26,265 bases of DNA from assembly GCA_021737445.1 (NCBI GenBank), contig JAIPDY010000013.1:1-26265 (forward strand), read 5' to 3'. Each line of letters starts with the position of its first letter. The stretch's first letter is position 1. Positions 1 through 7,537 of the stretch are shown piece by piece. The position numbers and the translations under genes are program-made. This DNA is from Desulfotignum sp. GTDB taxonomy: Bacteria > Desulfobacterota > Desulfobacteria > Desulfobacterales > Desulfobacteraceae. The notes beneath the pieces were generated by a model that did not search any database, had not been told where the DNA came from, and saw only the letters and a program-made list of their open reading frames with translations.

Positions 1-147
1 ATGACTCAAGAACAAATTGCTAAGGAATTAAATACAACAAAATCTGTTATTTCAAGAATGGAAAATCATGCCAAGGATATTCGTTTATCTACCCTTGAGA
101 AATTTGCTAAAGTTGTTGGAAGACAAATCCATGTAGCCCTGGTCTGA
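1..147 (+). CDS. XRE-family helix-turn-helix protein, 3' end (5' truncated by window)
   Basis: An open frame runs from base 1 to a TGA at 145-147 and encodes 48 residues. The segment TQEQIAKELNTTKSVISRME is the classic recognition helix-turn-helix of the XRE/Cro family, followed by a third-helix segment (STLEKFAKVVG) and a short beta-like tail (RQIHVALV). Such tails are common in HigA-type antitoxins and other small XRE regulators. The ATG at base 1 is probably an internal Met, because family members normally have about 20-40 residues before this point. The gene is clearly more AT-rich than the operon to its right, which suggests a different origin. DNA binding is well supported; whether it is an antitoxin cannot be told without the upstream neighbour. 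Confidence 0.75.
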   Translation: MTQEQIAKELNTTKSVISRMENHAKDIRLSTLEKFAKVVGRQIHVALV

Positions 148-397
148 CACAATATTCCTTTTTTTTCCGGTCATGAAATTCATTCTCAAGTTTTTGATTT
201 AAAGGTTTGAATTTTTCAGGCTGGAATTGTTTACAGCGAGAACTACCTATGGGACAAACTCGTTTCTTTGGGCGAATGAACACCCCAGACTTTCCGGTAC
301 CTTAAACCGAGATGGATGTCGGTGAGGTGAGTGAGCTTTTTTAGCTTGCTCTCTCGACTCACCGACTCCATTCTCGGGGGAGTTGAAAGTTTCAATT
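148..397. other. gene-poor stretch between HTH gene and operon end
   Basis: No convincing gene is seen. Bases 148-240 are AT-rich like the HTH gene, and composition becomes GC-richer from about 250. Frames on the minus strand are open here but their translations have no recognisable domain and look like out-of-frame remains of the decayed element to the right. An imperfect hairpin lies inside (318-366). I see no rho-independent terminator with a T-run for the minus-strand operon that converges on this region. Confidence 0.5.
318..366. repeat. imperfect inverted repeat (hairpin)
   Basis: Arms GTCGGTGAG (318-326) and CTCACCGAC (358-366) are perfect reverse complements. Inside them GTGAGTGAGC and a GC-rich GCTTGCTCTCTC stretch extend the pairing imperfectly around a T-rich centre. 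There is no flanking T-run, so it is not a standard intrinsic terminator. It could be a dispersed REP-like element, the end of a mobile element, or a weak transcript-stabilising structure at the end of the operon. Confidence 0.5.
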
Positions 398-601
398 TCA
401 CAGAAGGGTGAAGCTCCGGGATAAATCGGCTTTTGCCGAATTTGGCAACGCTGCCATTTTCGGCAAATGGTATTGAAACGATGTCCGGGCCAGGCCCAGT
501 CTCTTTGCAATCCGGTCCGGGGGGATGCCCAGAGCGGAGCTGCCGGATACGCCCTGAACCGCCTGGGCTGCCGGCACTGCCTTTTCCTTTCGTTTCAGCC
601 A
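398..601 (-). pseudogene. decayed helix-turn-helix protein fragment
   Basis: In the minus-strand frame read from 601 to a TGA at 398-400, about 67 residues include a protein-like stretch with GIPPDRIAKRLGLARTSFQ followed by HLPKMAALPNSAKADLSRSF, which has the shape of a DNA-binding helix-turn-helix. It has no start codon of its own, because the frame opens directly after the stop of the dehydrogenase gene, and it breaks off shortly after. A different minus-strand frame (ATG at 600-602 overlapping the dehydrogenase TAA, 119 residues) is open through the same DNA, but its product is Gly/Pro/Ser-rich and shows no domain. I think this is a remnant of an ORF with a ParB/DNA-methylase-type HTH. The family link is from memory and uncertain. 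Confidence 0.35.
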
Positions 602-1420
602 TTATTTCAGCTGATAATACGACATGATGATCCGGTCAAACCATCGGTTGGGCAGTATTTTTTTCAAAACTATGGATAATTTCTGATCAGGTGCACCCAC
701 TGCATAACGCAACCGGGGTCTGGGGGTGTTGATGATCCTTTCAATGAGATATGCAATTTTAAAAGGCGGCTGACCGTTTTGTTCATCATTCTCAATGACA
801 TCCATTGTCCGCTGGAAATTATCTGCATTATGCTTTGCTTTAACGTTTTGCCGGTTAGCGGTAAATTCGGTTTTAAAGTCCCCGGGCTCGATCAGAACCA
901 CCTTTATGGCTGACAGGGACAACTCTTTGTATAAGGCCTCTGAAAGCCCTTCCACGGCAAACTTGGATGCAGAATATATCCCCTGGCAGGGAAGCCCGAT
1001 GATGCCCCCAATGGAACTCATGTTGATGATGAGTCCTTCGGGCTGCCGTCTCATAACCGGGAGCACTTCCTGCAATACGCGACAGATACCGAAAAAATTG
1101 GTATCAAACAGCGCTTTGGCCATCTCTGTGGATGTGTCTTCAACAGTACCGCCAATGCCAACCCCTGCATTGTTTACCAGGATATCGAGATGCCCTTCTT
1201 TTTTGACAATGTATGCAACGGCATCTTTCACAGATGCGCTATCCCGGACATCCATGGGTATCATGAAACCATTTTTTATCTTCTGACAGGATTCGGGATG
1301 GCGGGATGTACCATACACCTGATATCCTTTTGTGGCCAGATACGCTGCCGTACATTTACCTATGCCGGAAGATGCGCCTGTAATCAATACGGTCTTTGAT
1401 GATGTTTGCTTTGGTTTCAT
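602..1420 (-). CDS. short-chain dehydrogenase/reductase, candidate 3-keto-amino-lipid reductase
   Basis: A classical SDR of 272 residues. Seen directly: the cofactor loop TGASSGIG (14-21), NNAG (83-86), and the catalytic Ser136, Tyr149 and Lys153 in YSASK. TSR at 38-40 puts a basic residue after the second strand, which usually favours NADPH. A C-terminal extension of about 80 residues ends in a basic, aromatic segment that could contact the membrane, as in long-chain ketone or 3-ketosphinganine reductases. It is the last gene of the operon and follows the oxoamine synthase, whose product class is an alpha-amino ketone, so ketone-to-alcohol reduction is the obvious job (inference). I chose the ATG at 1420. 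An upstream TTG at 1435 would overlap the preceding stop (TTGA) and is possible; neither has a strong ribosome binding site. The SDR fold is certain, the substrate is not. Confidence 0.85.
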   Translation of the reverse strand: MKPKQTSSKTVLITGASSGIGKCTAAYLATKGYQVYGTSRHPESCQKIKNGFMIPMDVRDSASVKDAVAYIVKKEGHLDILVNNAGVGIGGTVEDTSTEMAKALFDTNFFGICRVLQEVLPVMRRQPEGLIINMSSIGGIIGLPCQGIYSASKFAVEGLSEALYKELSLSAIKVVLIEPGDFKTEFTANRQNVKAKHNADNFQRTMDVIENDEQNGQPPFKIAYLIERIINTPRPRLRYAVGAPDQKLSIVLKKILPNRWFDRIIMSYYQLK

Positions 1421-1431
1421 TGTCTTTGCTT

Positions 1432-2688
1432 TCAACGGATAATGCCGGCTTTTCTGCCGGTTTTTTCAAACATATCCAGACAAAATTCCAATTGGCTGCG
1501 CGTGTGGGTCGCCATACAGCTGGTACGCAGCAGGGCCCTGCCCCGGGGTACGGCCGGTGAAACAATGGGATTTGTGTAAACACCCGCATCCATCAGGTCT
1601 TTCCATACCTGAAAGGTCTTGAGATCCTTACCGATAATAATGGGAATGATCGGGGTGATGCTTTCACCGACATCAAATCCCAATGATTTTAAGCCGGTAC
1701 GAATAAACCGGGCATGTTCCAGCACCTGTTCACGGCGTTCCGGCTCTGCCTTGATGATTCCCAGGGCCGCCATGACAGATGCCACATTGGAAGGCGGCAG
1801 GGATGCTGTGAAAAGCATGTTCCGGGAATGATGCTTTAAATATTCGATCACCATTTTTTCACCGGAAATAAATCCGCCGATGCACCCCAGCGATTTACTG
1901 AAGGTCCCCATAATCAGGTCCAAATCTTTTGTGACGTCAAAATGGGCGGCAGTCCCCTCGCCATGGGGACCTAAAATCCCAAGGGAATGGGCATCATCAA
2001 CCATCAGGCGGGAAGGGTATTTTTTAGATAAGGCAGCCAGTTCATCCAGTCTGGCAATATCCCCTTCCATGCTGAAGATGCCGTCCGTGACAATAAACCG
2101 GGGATATCTGGGGTCTGCAAAGGCCAGTTTTTCTTCCAGATCCTGCATGTCATTGTGTTTGTATCTGCATTTTCGTGCACCGGAAAAACGGATCCCGTCA
2201 ACAATGGAAGCATGATTGTATTCATCACTGAAAATCAAATCATCCGGACCGCAGATGGTAGCGATCGTTCCAAAATTTGTGCCGAATCCCGTGGAAAACA
2301 CCAGTGCGCTTTCCATGTGGACAAAACCGGCCAGCTGTTCTTCCAATTGATCGTGCAGCAGGGTATTGCCGTTCAGCAAACGGCTGCCGGTCAATCCTGA
2401 GCCGTATTCCCGCAGCGCTTTTACACCGGCTTCAATCACTTTGGGATGGTTGGTGAGTCCAAGATAATTATTAGACCCCAGCATGACTTTTTGTTTTCCG
2501 TCAATGGTGACTTTGGTGGCATTGGCTTTTTCGATTTTCGGATAATAGGGATAATATCCCAACGCCTTTACCAGATTTGACCTGGTATAGGCATATATTT
2601 TTGTATAGATATCCGGGTGTTTTCCAAAATATGCCATACGCTTGGCGCGTATTTTTTGGGTGGCAATATCAAAAAATTGATTTAACAT
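1432..2688 (-). CDS. PLP-dependent alpha-oxoamine synthase, serine palmitoyltransferase-like
   Basis: A 418-residue fold-type I PLP enzyme of the alpha-oxoamine synthase family (SPT, KBL, AONS, HemA). These enzymes condense an acyl thioester with an amino acid and lose CO2, giving an alpha-amino ketone. Visible: the PLP-stacking His159 (DEYNHAS), the DDAHSLG block with Asp232 and His234, and the Schiff-base Lys265 in TFSKSLGCIGGF. The TFSKS form and the ~60-residue N-terminal extension before the core resemble serine palmitoyltransferase more than biotin-pathway AONS (about 385 residues). No biotin genes are nearby, and a type I synthase in the same operon could supply the acyl-ACP. Its ATG has a GAGG site and overlaps the end of the GT-B gene by 7 bases. 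The amino-acid substrate (serine, alanine, glycine or cysteate) cannot be read from sequence. Confidence 0.88.
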   Translation of the reverse strand: MLNQFFDIATQKIRAKRMAYFGKHPDIYTKIYAYTRSNLVKALGYYPYYPKIEKANATKVTIDGKQKVMLGSNNYLGLTNHPKVIEAGVKALREYGSGLTGSRLLNGNTLLHDQLEEQLAGFVHMESALVFSTGFGTNFGTIATICGPDDLIFSDEYNHASIVDGIRFSGARKCRYKHNDMQDLEEKLAFADPRYPRFIVTDGIFSMEGDIARLDELAALSKKYPSRLMVDDAHSLGILGPHGEGTAAHFDVTKDLDLIMGTFSKSLGCIGGFISGEKMVIEYLKHHSRNMLFTASLPPSNVASVMAALGIIKAEPERREQVLEHARFIRTGLKSLGFDVGESITPIIPIIIGKDLKTFQVWKDLMDAGVYTNPIVSPAVPRGRALLRTSCMATHTRSQLEFCLDMFEKTGRKAGIIR

Positions 2689-3650
2689 GGGTCCTCACTT
2701 TCGAGAAGCCGGCGGCAGACACCAGCGATATTCAGGGCTGCCGAACCGTTCTGTACAGGCGTCAATCGACGCATTTCTTCCATATTGAAGTCTGAAAGGG
2801 TTTTTTTGCCCAGGGCAAGGCCCACAAGGGCGGTCGAAGAAAACCGGGTGATCAGAACATCACAGTTTGCGATCATCTCTTCTGCATTGCCGGTTGAAAA
2901 TACCATGGCCCCGGGGGCATATTTTTTTATTTCCCGGGTGGCACGCCTGTGATTTTCACCGGGGTGAAGCTTGAAGATAAGCTGCCGGGAACCTGCGATC
3001 TCAACGGCCTTTCGGATAAAGGCCCTGCGGTTTTCGAACTGGAGCGTTTCTCTGAGCGCAGAGGTACAGGCCAGCACATAGCCCTTGTAGGGAAAGGTGT
3101 TGCTGCTGTATTGCCGGCATTTGTCGAAATTGGGTATCCCCGTGACAACGATTTTTTCAGGGCAAACCCCTTTTTTGATGAAAAAATCCCGATACCCGTC
3201 ACCGGCAACACAGAACACATCATATGCATCACTGAGACCGGTCAATGCATTGCCTGCAAACCAGAGCGGAAAGAACCGGAACCGGTTGACCAGATGGGAC
3301 ATGAAAGATTCCGGGTCGGTCACTCCTTCCTGGACCAGCACCATTCTGTTGCCTTTAATGTTGTTTTGCAAATACACATCCGAGCATGTCACCACCAGGT
3401 CGTAGGGGCGGTTGCACCCTCTTTCGTCGATAAAAAGGCCCTGGTTCTGAAGATAGTTTCGGCAGCGGTTTGACAGTTTGTTGCCTGCGACGGTGAATTC
3501 GATCATCCCGAGTTTTTTGAGAAACAGGTCAAATCCGTCGACATAAAAAGGGGAAAATGCATGGTCATATTCCTCAAGGTGCCTTGCGATCTGGTGCATC
3601 TGGGTGGTCTGGTTCATGGAGCCGCATATAAAGAATATTTTTTTCTTCAT
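2682..3650 (-). CDS. GT-B-fold glycosyl/polyol-phosphate transferase-like protein
   Basis: 322 residues from an ATG at 3650 that is preceded by GGGAGG about 7 bases upstream. A longer frame to 3719 lies inside the radical SAM gene and lacks such a site. The N-terminus MKKKIFFICGSM is a Rossmann first strand with a nucleotide-type loop. The second half has the FKLHPGE block (226-232) followed by a segment ending ADVLITRFSSTAL-like (here NCDVLITRFSSTAL) and GKKTL. This pattern is seen in CDP-glycerol glycerophosphotransferases, capsule synthesis proteins and UDP-GlcNAc 2-epimerase-fold enzymes. No signal peptide or TM helix is evident, so it probably acts at the cytoplasmic face. Within this operon a role in adding a sugar or phospho-polyol head group to the lipid is plausible (inference). 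Donor and acceptor are unknown. Confidence 0.7.
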   Translation of the reverse strand: MKKKIFFICGSMNQTTQMHQIARHLEEYDHAFSPFYVDGFDLFLKKLGMIEFTVAGNKLSNRCRNYLQNQGLFIDERGCNRPYDLVVTCSDVYLQNNIKGNRMVLVQEGVTDPESFMSHLVNRFRFFPLWFAGNALTGLSDAYDVFCVAGDGYRDFFIKKGVCPEKIVVTGIPNFDKCRQYSSNTFPYKGYVLACTSALRETLQFENRRAFIRKAVEIAGSRQLIFKLHPGENHRRATREIKKYAPGAMVFSTGNAEEMIANCDVLITRFSSTALVGLALGKKTLSDFNMEEMRRLTPVQNGSAALNIAGVCRRLLESEDPC

Positions 3651-3663
3651 TTTCCGCCTCCCA

Positions 3664-4608
3664 TTACCGCCGGTGTACCCAGTCACAGCACTGACAGACC
3701 GGAAATCCGCTATAGTCAAGCCTGCCGAAGTTTTTTCGGATGCCGGACATTACCGGCCCGTTCCAGATTTCTGCGACCGTCTGCAAGTTCAGATCCCCTG
3801 TGCCCTGCACCCCATTGTAATCCACACAACAGGAAACGGCCCTGCCGTCCCAGAGCACGGACAGGGCTGACCAGGGATAAAAACAGACAGAGGCTATTTT
3901 CCCTTTGACAGGGTTGTACGCCCTTCCGCCGCCGAAATTGTCCAGAGAGCTTACATTCAGGCAATCGCCCATATTTTTGTCCAGAACAGCGCGCCACAGA
4001 AATGTAAATTCTTTTATCGCTGCGCCATTGGTCTCCTGAGGCAGGTATTGAAGGATCAGTTTCGGTCTCTTTTTTTTCATCTCCTTTCTTATTTTCACAA
4101 AGTCTGTGATATTGTTTAACGCCACCTTGAAATCCAGCCCCATCATGGTGCGGCAATAGGAGTCATCATTTGTGCCGTAAAAGCTGATTTTCATCTCATC
4201 CAGTCCCGCACCAATGATTTTTCTTGCGGTTTCGGGAAATAATAACGACGCATTGGTCACCAGATAGGTATGGTTTATCCCGAAATCTTTTGCGAACCTG
4301 ATCCGGTCCGGCAGCATTTCATCCAGGAGCGGTTCTCCAAATCCGTGCAGATGCACAACGGGTTTTCGTTTTACTTCCGACACCTCTCTGATGATTTTCT
4401 CGAATAATGCAAACGCCATAACGCCGGGTTTCCGGGTCAGCTTCTCACGGGGGCACATCACACAGTGGGCGTTGCAGGCATTGGTGTTTTCAATCAGGAG
4501 GACTGCGGGCAATGGAAAATGGCGGCGGTAATACAGATGAAAGGGCAAAGGAGATCTGGCCAAAGACAACAGGCCCCGGGTGATCCTGTCTCTTGCATTG
4601 AAAATCAT
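3664..4608 (-). CDS. radical SAM/SPASM domain protein
   Basis: 314 residues. The radical SAM cluster motif CxxxCxxC is Cys45, Cys49 and Cys52 (ACNAHCVMC), followed by the GFGEPLLD motif that contacts SAM. The C-terminal third has a SPASM/Twitch-like set of cysteines: SVCFYP, SCCVDYNG, and Cys305/307/308 at the very end. It is therefore expected to bind one SAM-cleaving [4Fe-4S] cluster plus auxiliary cluster(s). I chose the ATG at 4608: it has GGAGAG just upstream and overlaps the permease stop as ATGA, while a longer frame to 4689 is buried in the permease gene. SPASM enzymes modify peptides, sugars, cofactors or lipids. No precursor peptide is visible here, so action on the lipid or its head group is the likelier guess. 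Oxygen sensitivity fits an anaerobe. Confidence 0.85.
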   Translation of the reverse strand: MIFNARDRITRGLLSLARSPLPFHLYYRRHFPLPAVLLIENTNACNAHCVMCPREKLTRKPGVMAFALFEKIIREVSEVKRKPVVHLHGFGEPLLDEMLPDRIRFAKDFGINHTYLVTNASLLFPETARKIIGAGLDEMKISFYGTNDDSYCRTMMGLDFKVALNNITDFVKIRKEMKKKRPKLILQYLPQETNGAAIKEFTFLWRAVLDKNMGDCLNVSSLDNFGGGRAYNPVKGKIASVCFYPWSALSVLWDGRAVSCCVDYNGVQGTGDLNLQTVAEIWNGPVMSGIRKNFGRLDYSGFPVCQCCDWVHRR

Positions 4609-5738
4609 GGGGTCTCTCCGCCTATTCTTGTTGTCATGATGCCGAGAACGAACACCACGGCGGCAAAAGCGCCGATGATCAAGGCGCATTTCAGGGCAGC
4701 CGTGTGATCCACAGCGATCATGGCGGCCCTGAGCCCCTCGTTCACATAATACAGCGGCAGAATCCTGGCAAACGTCTGTAAAAATTCAGGCATCATCTCC
4801 ACAGGAAAAAATGTTCCGGACAGAAACATCATGGGAAACATCAGGGCATCGGCTGCGGCCGAGGCACTTTCCGCTTCCCTGGCCACGCGGGTGAGAATCA
4901 TGCCGAGTCCGACAAATGCAAATACGTCCAGGGCCACAAACACCACCAGCCAGGCATTGATCTCAAGGCTGACCTTAAATACGGCATAGCTCACCAGCAG
5001 CATCACGGCCGTGGACACAACCGCAAGAATGAACTGGTACAATACGTTTGACAGGATCCAGTCAATCCGGGTGATGGGGGTGGTGGAAAGTTTTCTGATG
5101 ACCCCTTTTTGCAACAGTTCGGCATTGACGTTCACGGAACCGAACAGGCTGGCCGTCATCACTGCCATGGCAATGATCCCGGGGACAAAGAATTCAATGA
5201 AACGGTATTTCTTTTTGAGTATGGATACGGGTTCCGATGCGATGAGCGGCGGGTTGCCGGACATTTCCTGGTTGATTTTGGCCAGCGCCATGTCCAGCAC
5301 CCCGATTTTGGTGGTCACTCCAAAGGAGCCGGGGTCGTAAACTTTGGTAAGGGTGACGGGTGTTTCAAAGTGGCCGGCCGCCATTTTTTCCATGAGAGAG
5401 ATCTCAAAATTTTCGGGAATAATGACAATCAGATTCAACTTGTTGTCCCTGGCATACTGTTTGGCATCAACGTCAGGGGAGACCGGTGTGATGTTGAATC
5501 GTTCGCTTTGATCAAGCGCCTCCACAAGTTGTTCGGATGACGTTGTCCGGCTGAGGTCCTGGATGCTCAACTCAAAAATTTCATTGTCCCTTTCCATGAA
5601 AATGGTACCGAATACCAGTATCAGGATGACGGGAAAGGCAATTCTGAAAAACACCACCGTCTTTTCGCGGTAGAAGCTCTTGATGCTCACAATGATATTT
5701 GCCCGAATGATATTGGCGTGGATGATGCGCAGGTTCAT
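4605..5738 (-). CDS. ABC-2 type transporter permease
   Basis: 377 residues with the standard ABC-2 (YhhJ/DrrB-like) plan: an N-terminal TM helix around residues 30-47, a large extracytoplasmic domain of about 150 residues, then five hydrophobic helices in the C-terminal half. The motif FLSGTFFPVEMMP near residue 310 is typical of the family. It pairs with the ATPase encoded immediately upstream, and its ATG overlaps that gene's stop (ATGA at 5735-5738). ABC-2 exporters move lipids, glycans and hydrophobic natural products out of the cytoplasm. Here it probably flips or exports the product of the polyketide/oxoamine pathway (inference). As a full-length single-domain permease it would work as a homodimer with two ATPase subunits. 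Confidence 0.9.
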   Translation of the reverse strand: MNLRIIHANIIRANIIVSIKSFYREKTVVFFRIAFPVILILVFGTIFMERDNEIFELSIQDLSRTTSSEQLVEALDQSERFNITPVSPDVDAKQYARDNKLNLIVIIPENFEISLMEKMAAGHFETPVTLTKVYDPGSFGVTTKIGVLDMALAKINQEMSGNPPLIASEPVSILKKKYRFIEFFVPGIIAMAVMTASLFGSVNVNAELLQKGVIRKLSTTPITRIDWILSNVLYQFILAVVSTAVMLLVSYAVFKVSLEINAWLVVFVALDVFAFVGLGMILTRVAREAESASAAADALMFPMMFLSGTFFPVEMMPEFLQTFARILPLYYVNEGLRAAMIAVDHTAALKCALIIGAFAAVVFVLGIMTTRIGGETP

Positions 5739-6688
5739 TGTGCCTCCTCGATCCCGGCAACACTTTTCAAAAAAGTGTCATCCGTCAGCTTGAGGAACAC
5801 CTCTTCCAGATTGGGCTTGCGGACATCCAGACCGGTAAACGATGCCCCGCTTTCCCTGACGGCGTTGAGTATCCTTCGGACATCGTCCGTGTGCGCAAGC
5901 CGGACCGTGATATGCCCGTGGCTGTCATACTCCGGCGCAAACCCCATTTTTTCAACGATGTCAAAAACAGTTTCATCCACCGACTTGAGCATGACGACCA
6001 GGTAGTCGGCATTGCTTTCTATGAGTTCTCCGGGGGAGCCCATGGCAAAAATTTTTCCTTTTTTTACGATTGATACCGTGTCTGCAAGAAGTTCGGCTTC
6101 CTCCATGTAGTGGGTGGTGAGAAACAGGGTCTTTCCATTTTTCTTAAGATCAAGAAGAACTTCCCACATGGCGCGCCGGGCCAGGGGGTCAAGCCCTGTT
6201 GTGGGTTCGTCCAGAAACACGATTTCAGGGTCGTTCACCAGGGCAACCGCGATGCCGAGGCGCTGTTTGAGCCCTCCGGAAAGATTCTTATATTGTACTG
6301 CGGCCTTGTCTTTCAGGTTCACAAGTTTCATCAGCCCCTGGATATCGGGTTTTTTGCGGCAAAAAAGCCGGGAGTAGTACTGCAGGGTCTCTTTGACCGT
6401 TATCCGGTCAAAGGAACTGAACCCCTGCGGAAGGACCCCGATGCGGGGGATGATGTCATACTTTTTTTGGGTGACATCCATTCCAAGAAGCATCACTTTG
6501 CCGGACGTGGGTTTCCGGATGGTATTGAGGATCTCGACTGTCGTGGTCTTGCCTGCCCCGTTGGGGCCCAACAGCGCAAAAACCTCGCCCCTTTCAACGG
6601 CAAACGATATATTGTCAACCGCTGACAACCCCTTGTAATGCTTGGTCAGGTTATTGACTTCTATGGCATATTTGCTGTTTTGGATCAT
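5735..6688 (-). CDS. ABC transporter ATP-binding protein (DrrA/CcmA-like)
   Basis: 317 residues. Walker A GPNGAGKTT (41-49), signature LSGGLKQR (136-143), Walker B VFLDEPTTGLD (157-167) with catalytic Glu161, and an H-loop in LTTHYMEEAE. A C-terminal domain of about 90 residues after the nucleotide-binding domain is typical of the drug/lipid-exporter subgroup (DUF4162-like). I chose the ATG at 6688: it has GGAG four bases upstream and overlaps the phosphopantetheinyl transferase stop as ATGA. The longer frame to 6799 would lie inside that gene. It energises the ABC-2 permease encoded next. Confidence 0.93.
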   Translation of the reverse strand: MIQNSKYAIEVNNLTKHYKGLSAVDNISFAVERGEVFALLGPNGAGKTTTVEILNTIRKPTSGKVMLLGMDVTQKKYDIIPRIGVLPQGFSSFDRITVKETLQYYSRLFCRKKPDIQGLMKLVNLKDKAAVQYKNLSGGLKQRLGIAVALVNDPEIVFLDEPTTGLDPLARRAMWEVLLDLKKNGKTLFLTTHYMEEAELLADTVSIVKKGKIFAMGSPGELIESNADYLVVMLKSVDETVFDIVEKMGFAPEYDSHGHITVRLAHTDDVRRILNAVRESGASFTGLDVRKPNLEEVFLKLTDDTFLKSVAGIEEAQ

Positions 6689-7491
6689 GCATCTCCAGTT
6701 TGCATCTTTAACGGTTGGGACACCGGCCGGTGTGGCCCGCCACCTTGTTGAGACTGCCGATTTAACAGGGCGATGGAGAGCCACATCTTTCCGTGGCAAA
6801 CCGAACGGACCCGCAAAGGCCGGGCCCGGTCCATGGGAAATCGGTTTGCCGCCTTTTCCGACAACCTGACCAAAAAATCATATGTGCTGTTTTCCTTTGC
6901 CGCACCCGCCGTGACGTCTCCCGTGGCCCCGCCTGTTGAGGGATAAACGATCATCTGCAGTGGGTCCACAAGATGAAAGCCGCATCCCAGAGCCTTTGCA
7001 GCAGCTTCCTTGACAGACCAGAGCAGGGCCGCCGCCTTTTTCAAATCATCGCCCGCCGGTGTCAAGGCATGCCAAAGTTCCCGGGGGTGAAAAACTCTGG
7101 AAAAAGGGTATTTTCCCTGGAATTCATGGCTTTGTGCAACATCGATACCGATATCATGCCCATCTCCACAGAGAGCCGCCCAGCGGGTTCTGCCGCTTTT
7201 GCAAAAAGAGATGGCCGGGCCCATATGATCCCCCAGCAGGAGTTGCGGCCTGCCAAGAGGGCCACGGATGACCCGGATCACCTGTATGGAGAAAGCATCC
7301 GGGTGATGATACAACAGTTGCACCCCAGAACGATTCTTCACAGTGACAAGGTGATCCCACAGCCCGGAAATCAAATGCTGTTTTTGGTCCTCCATTGGAT
7401 CGCAGGGCAGCGATGTATAGAAAACAGGACCTTTTGCACAAAGAAAATTCATGGTTTGAACGGTGAATCCCTGATGGTGGTCCATTCTCAT
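6685..7491 (-). CDS. 4'-phosphopantetheinyl transferase (Sfp/AASDHPPT superfamily)
   Basis: 268 residues. The two hallmark blocks are present: GIDVAQ with the Mg-binding Asp117, and WSVKEAAAKALG (158-169) with the acidic Glu162 and the CoA-contacting Lys165. The enzyme transfers phosphopantetheine from CoA to the conserved Ser of a carrier protein. In Sfp the first block is GIDIE; here the second acidic residue is replaced by Ala119, a variation also seen in AASDHPPT-type enzymes. It lies directly downstream of the synthase with a 46-base gap and a CAGGAG site, so its natural partner is almost certainly the synthase ACP. An N-terminal ~90-residue half of the pseudo-dimeric fold is recognisable but divergent. 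Function is well supported. Confidence 0.87.
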   Translation of the reverse strand: MRMDHHQGFTVQTMNFLCAKGPVFYTSLPCDPMEDQKQHLISGLWDHLVTVKNRSGVQLLYHHPDAFSIQVIRVIRGPLGRPQLLLGDHMGPAISFCKSGRTRWAALCGDGHDIGIDVAQSHEFQGKYPFSRVFHPRELWHALTPAGDDLKKAAALLWSVKEAAAKALGCGFHLVDPLQMIVYPSTGGATGDVTAGAAKENSTYDFLVRLSEKAANRFPMDRARPLRVRSVCHGKMWLSIALLNRQSQQGGGPHRPVSQPLKMQTGDA

Positions 7492-7537
7492 ATTGGCTCC
7501 TGTTTTTTTATCTGCACTCTTTTGGGCCGCTTCAGGC

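Noticed and set aside
243..602. 119-residue minus-strand frame starting within the TAATG overlap at the dehydrogenase stop, as a real coupled gene
   Set aside because: Its product is low-complexity with no domain, while another frame of the same DNA gives a protein-like HTH segment, so this frame is more likely spurious.
1432..2688. Oxoamine synthase as BioF (biotin synthesis) or KBL (threonine breakdown)
   Set aside because: No bio genes or threonine dehydrogenase are near; the protein is longer at the N-terminus and carries the TFSKS lysine motif more usual in SPT-like enzymes. It is not excluded without phylogeny.
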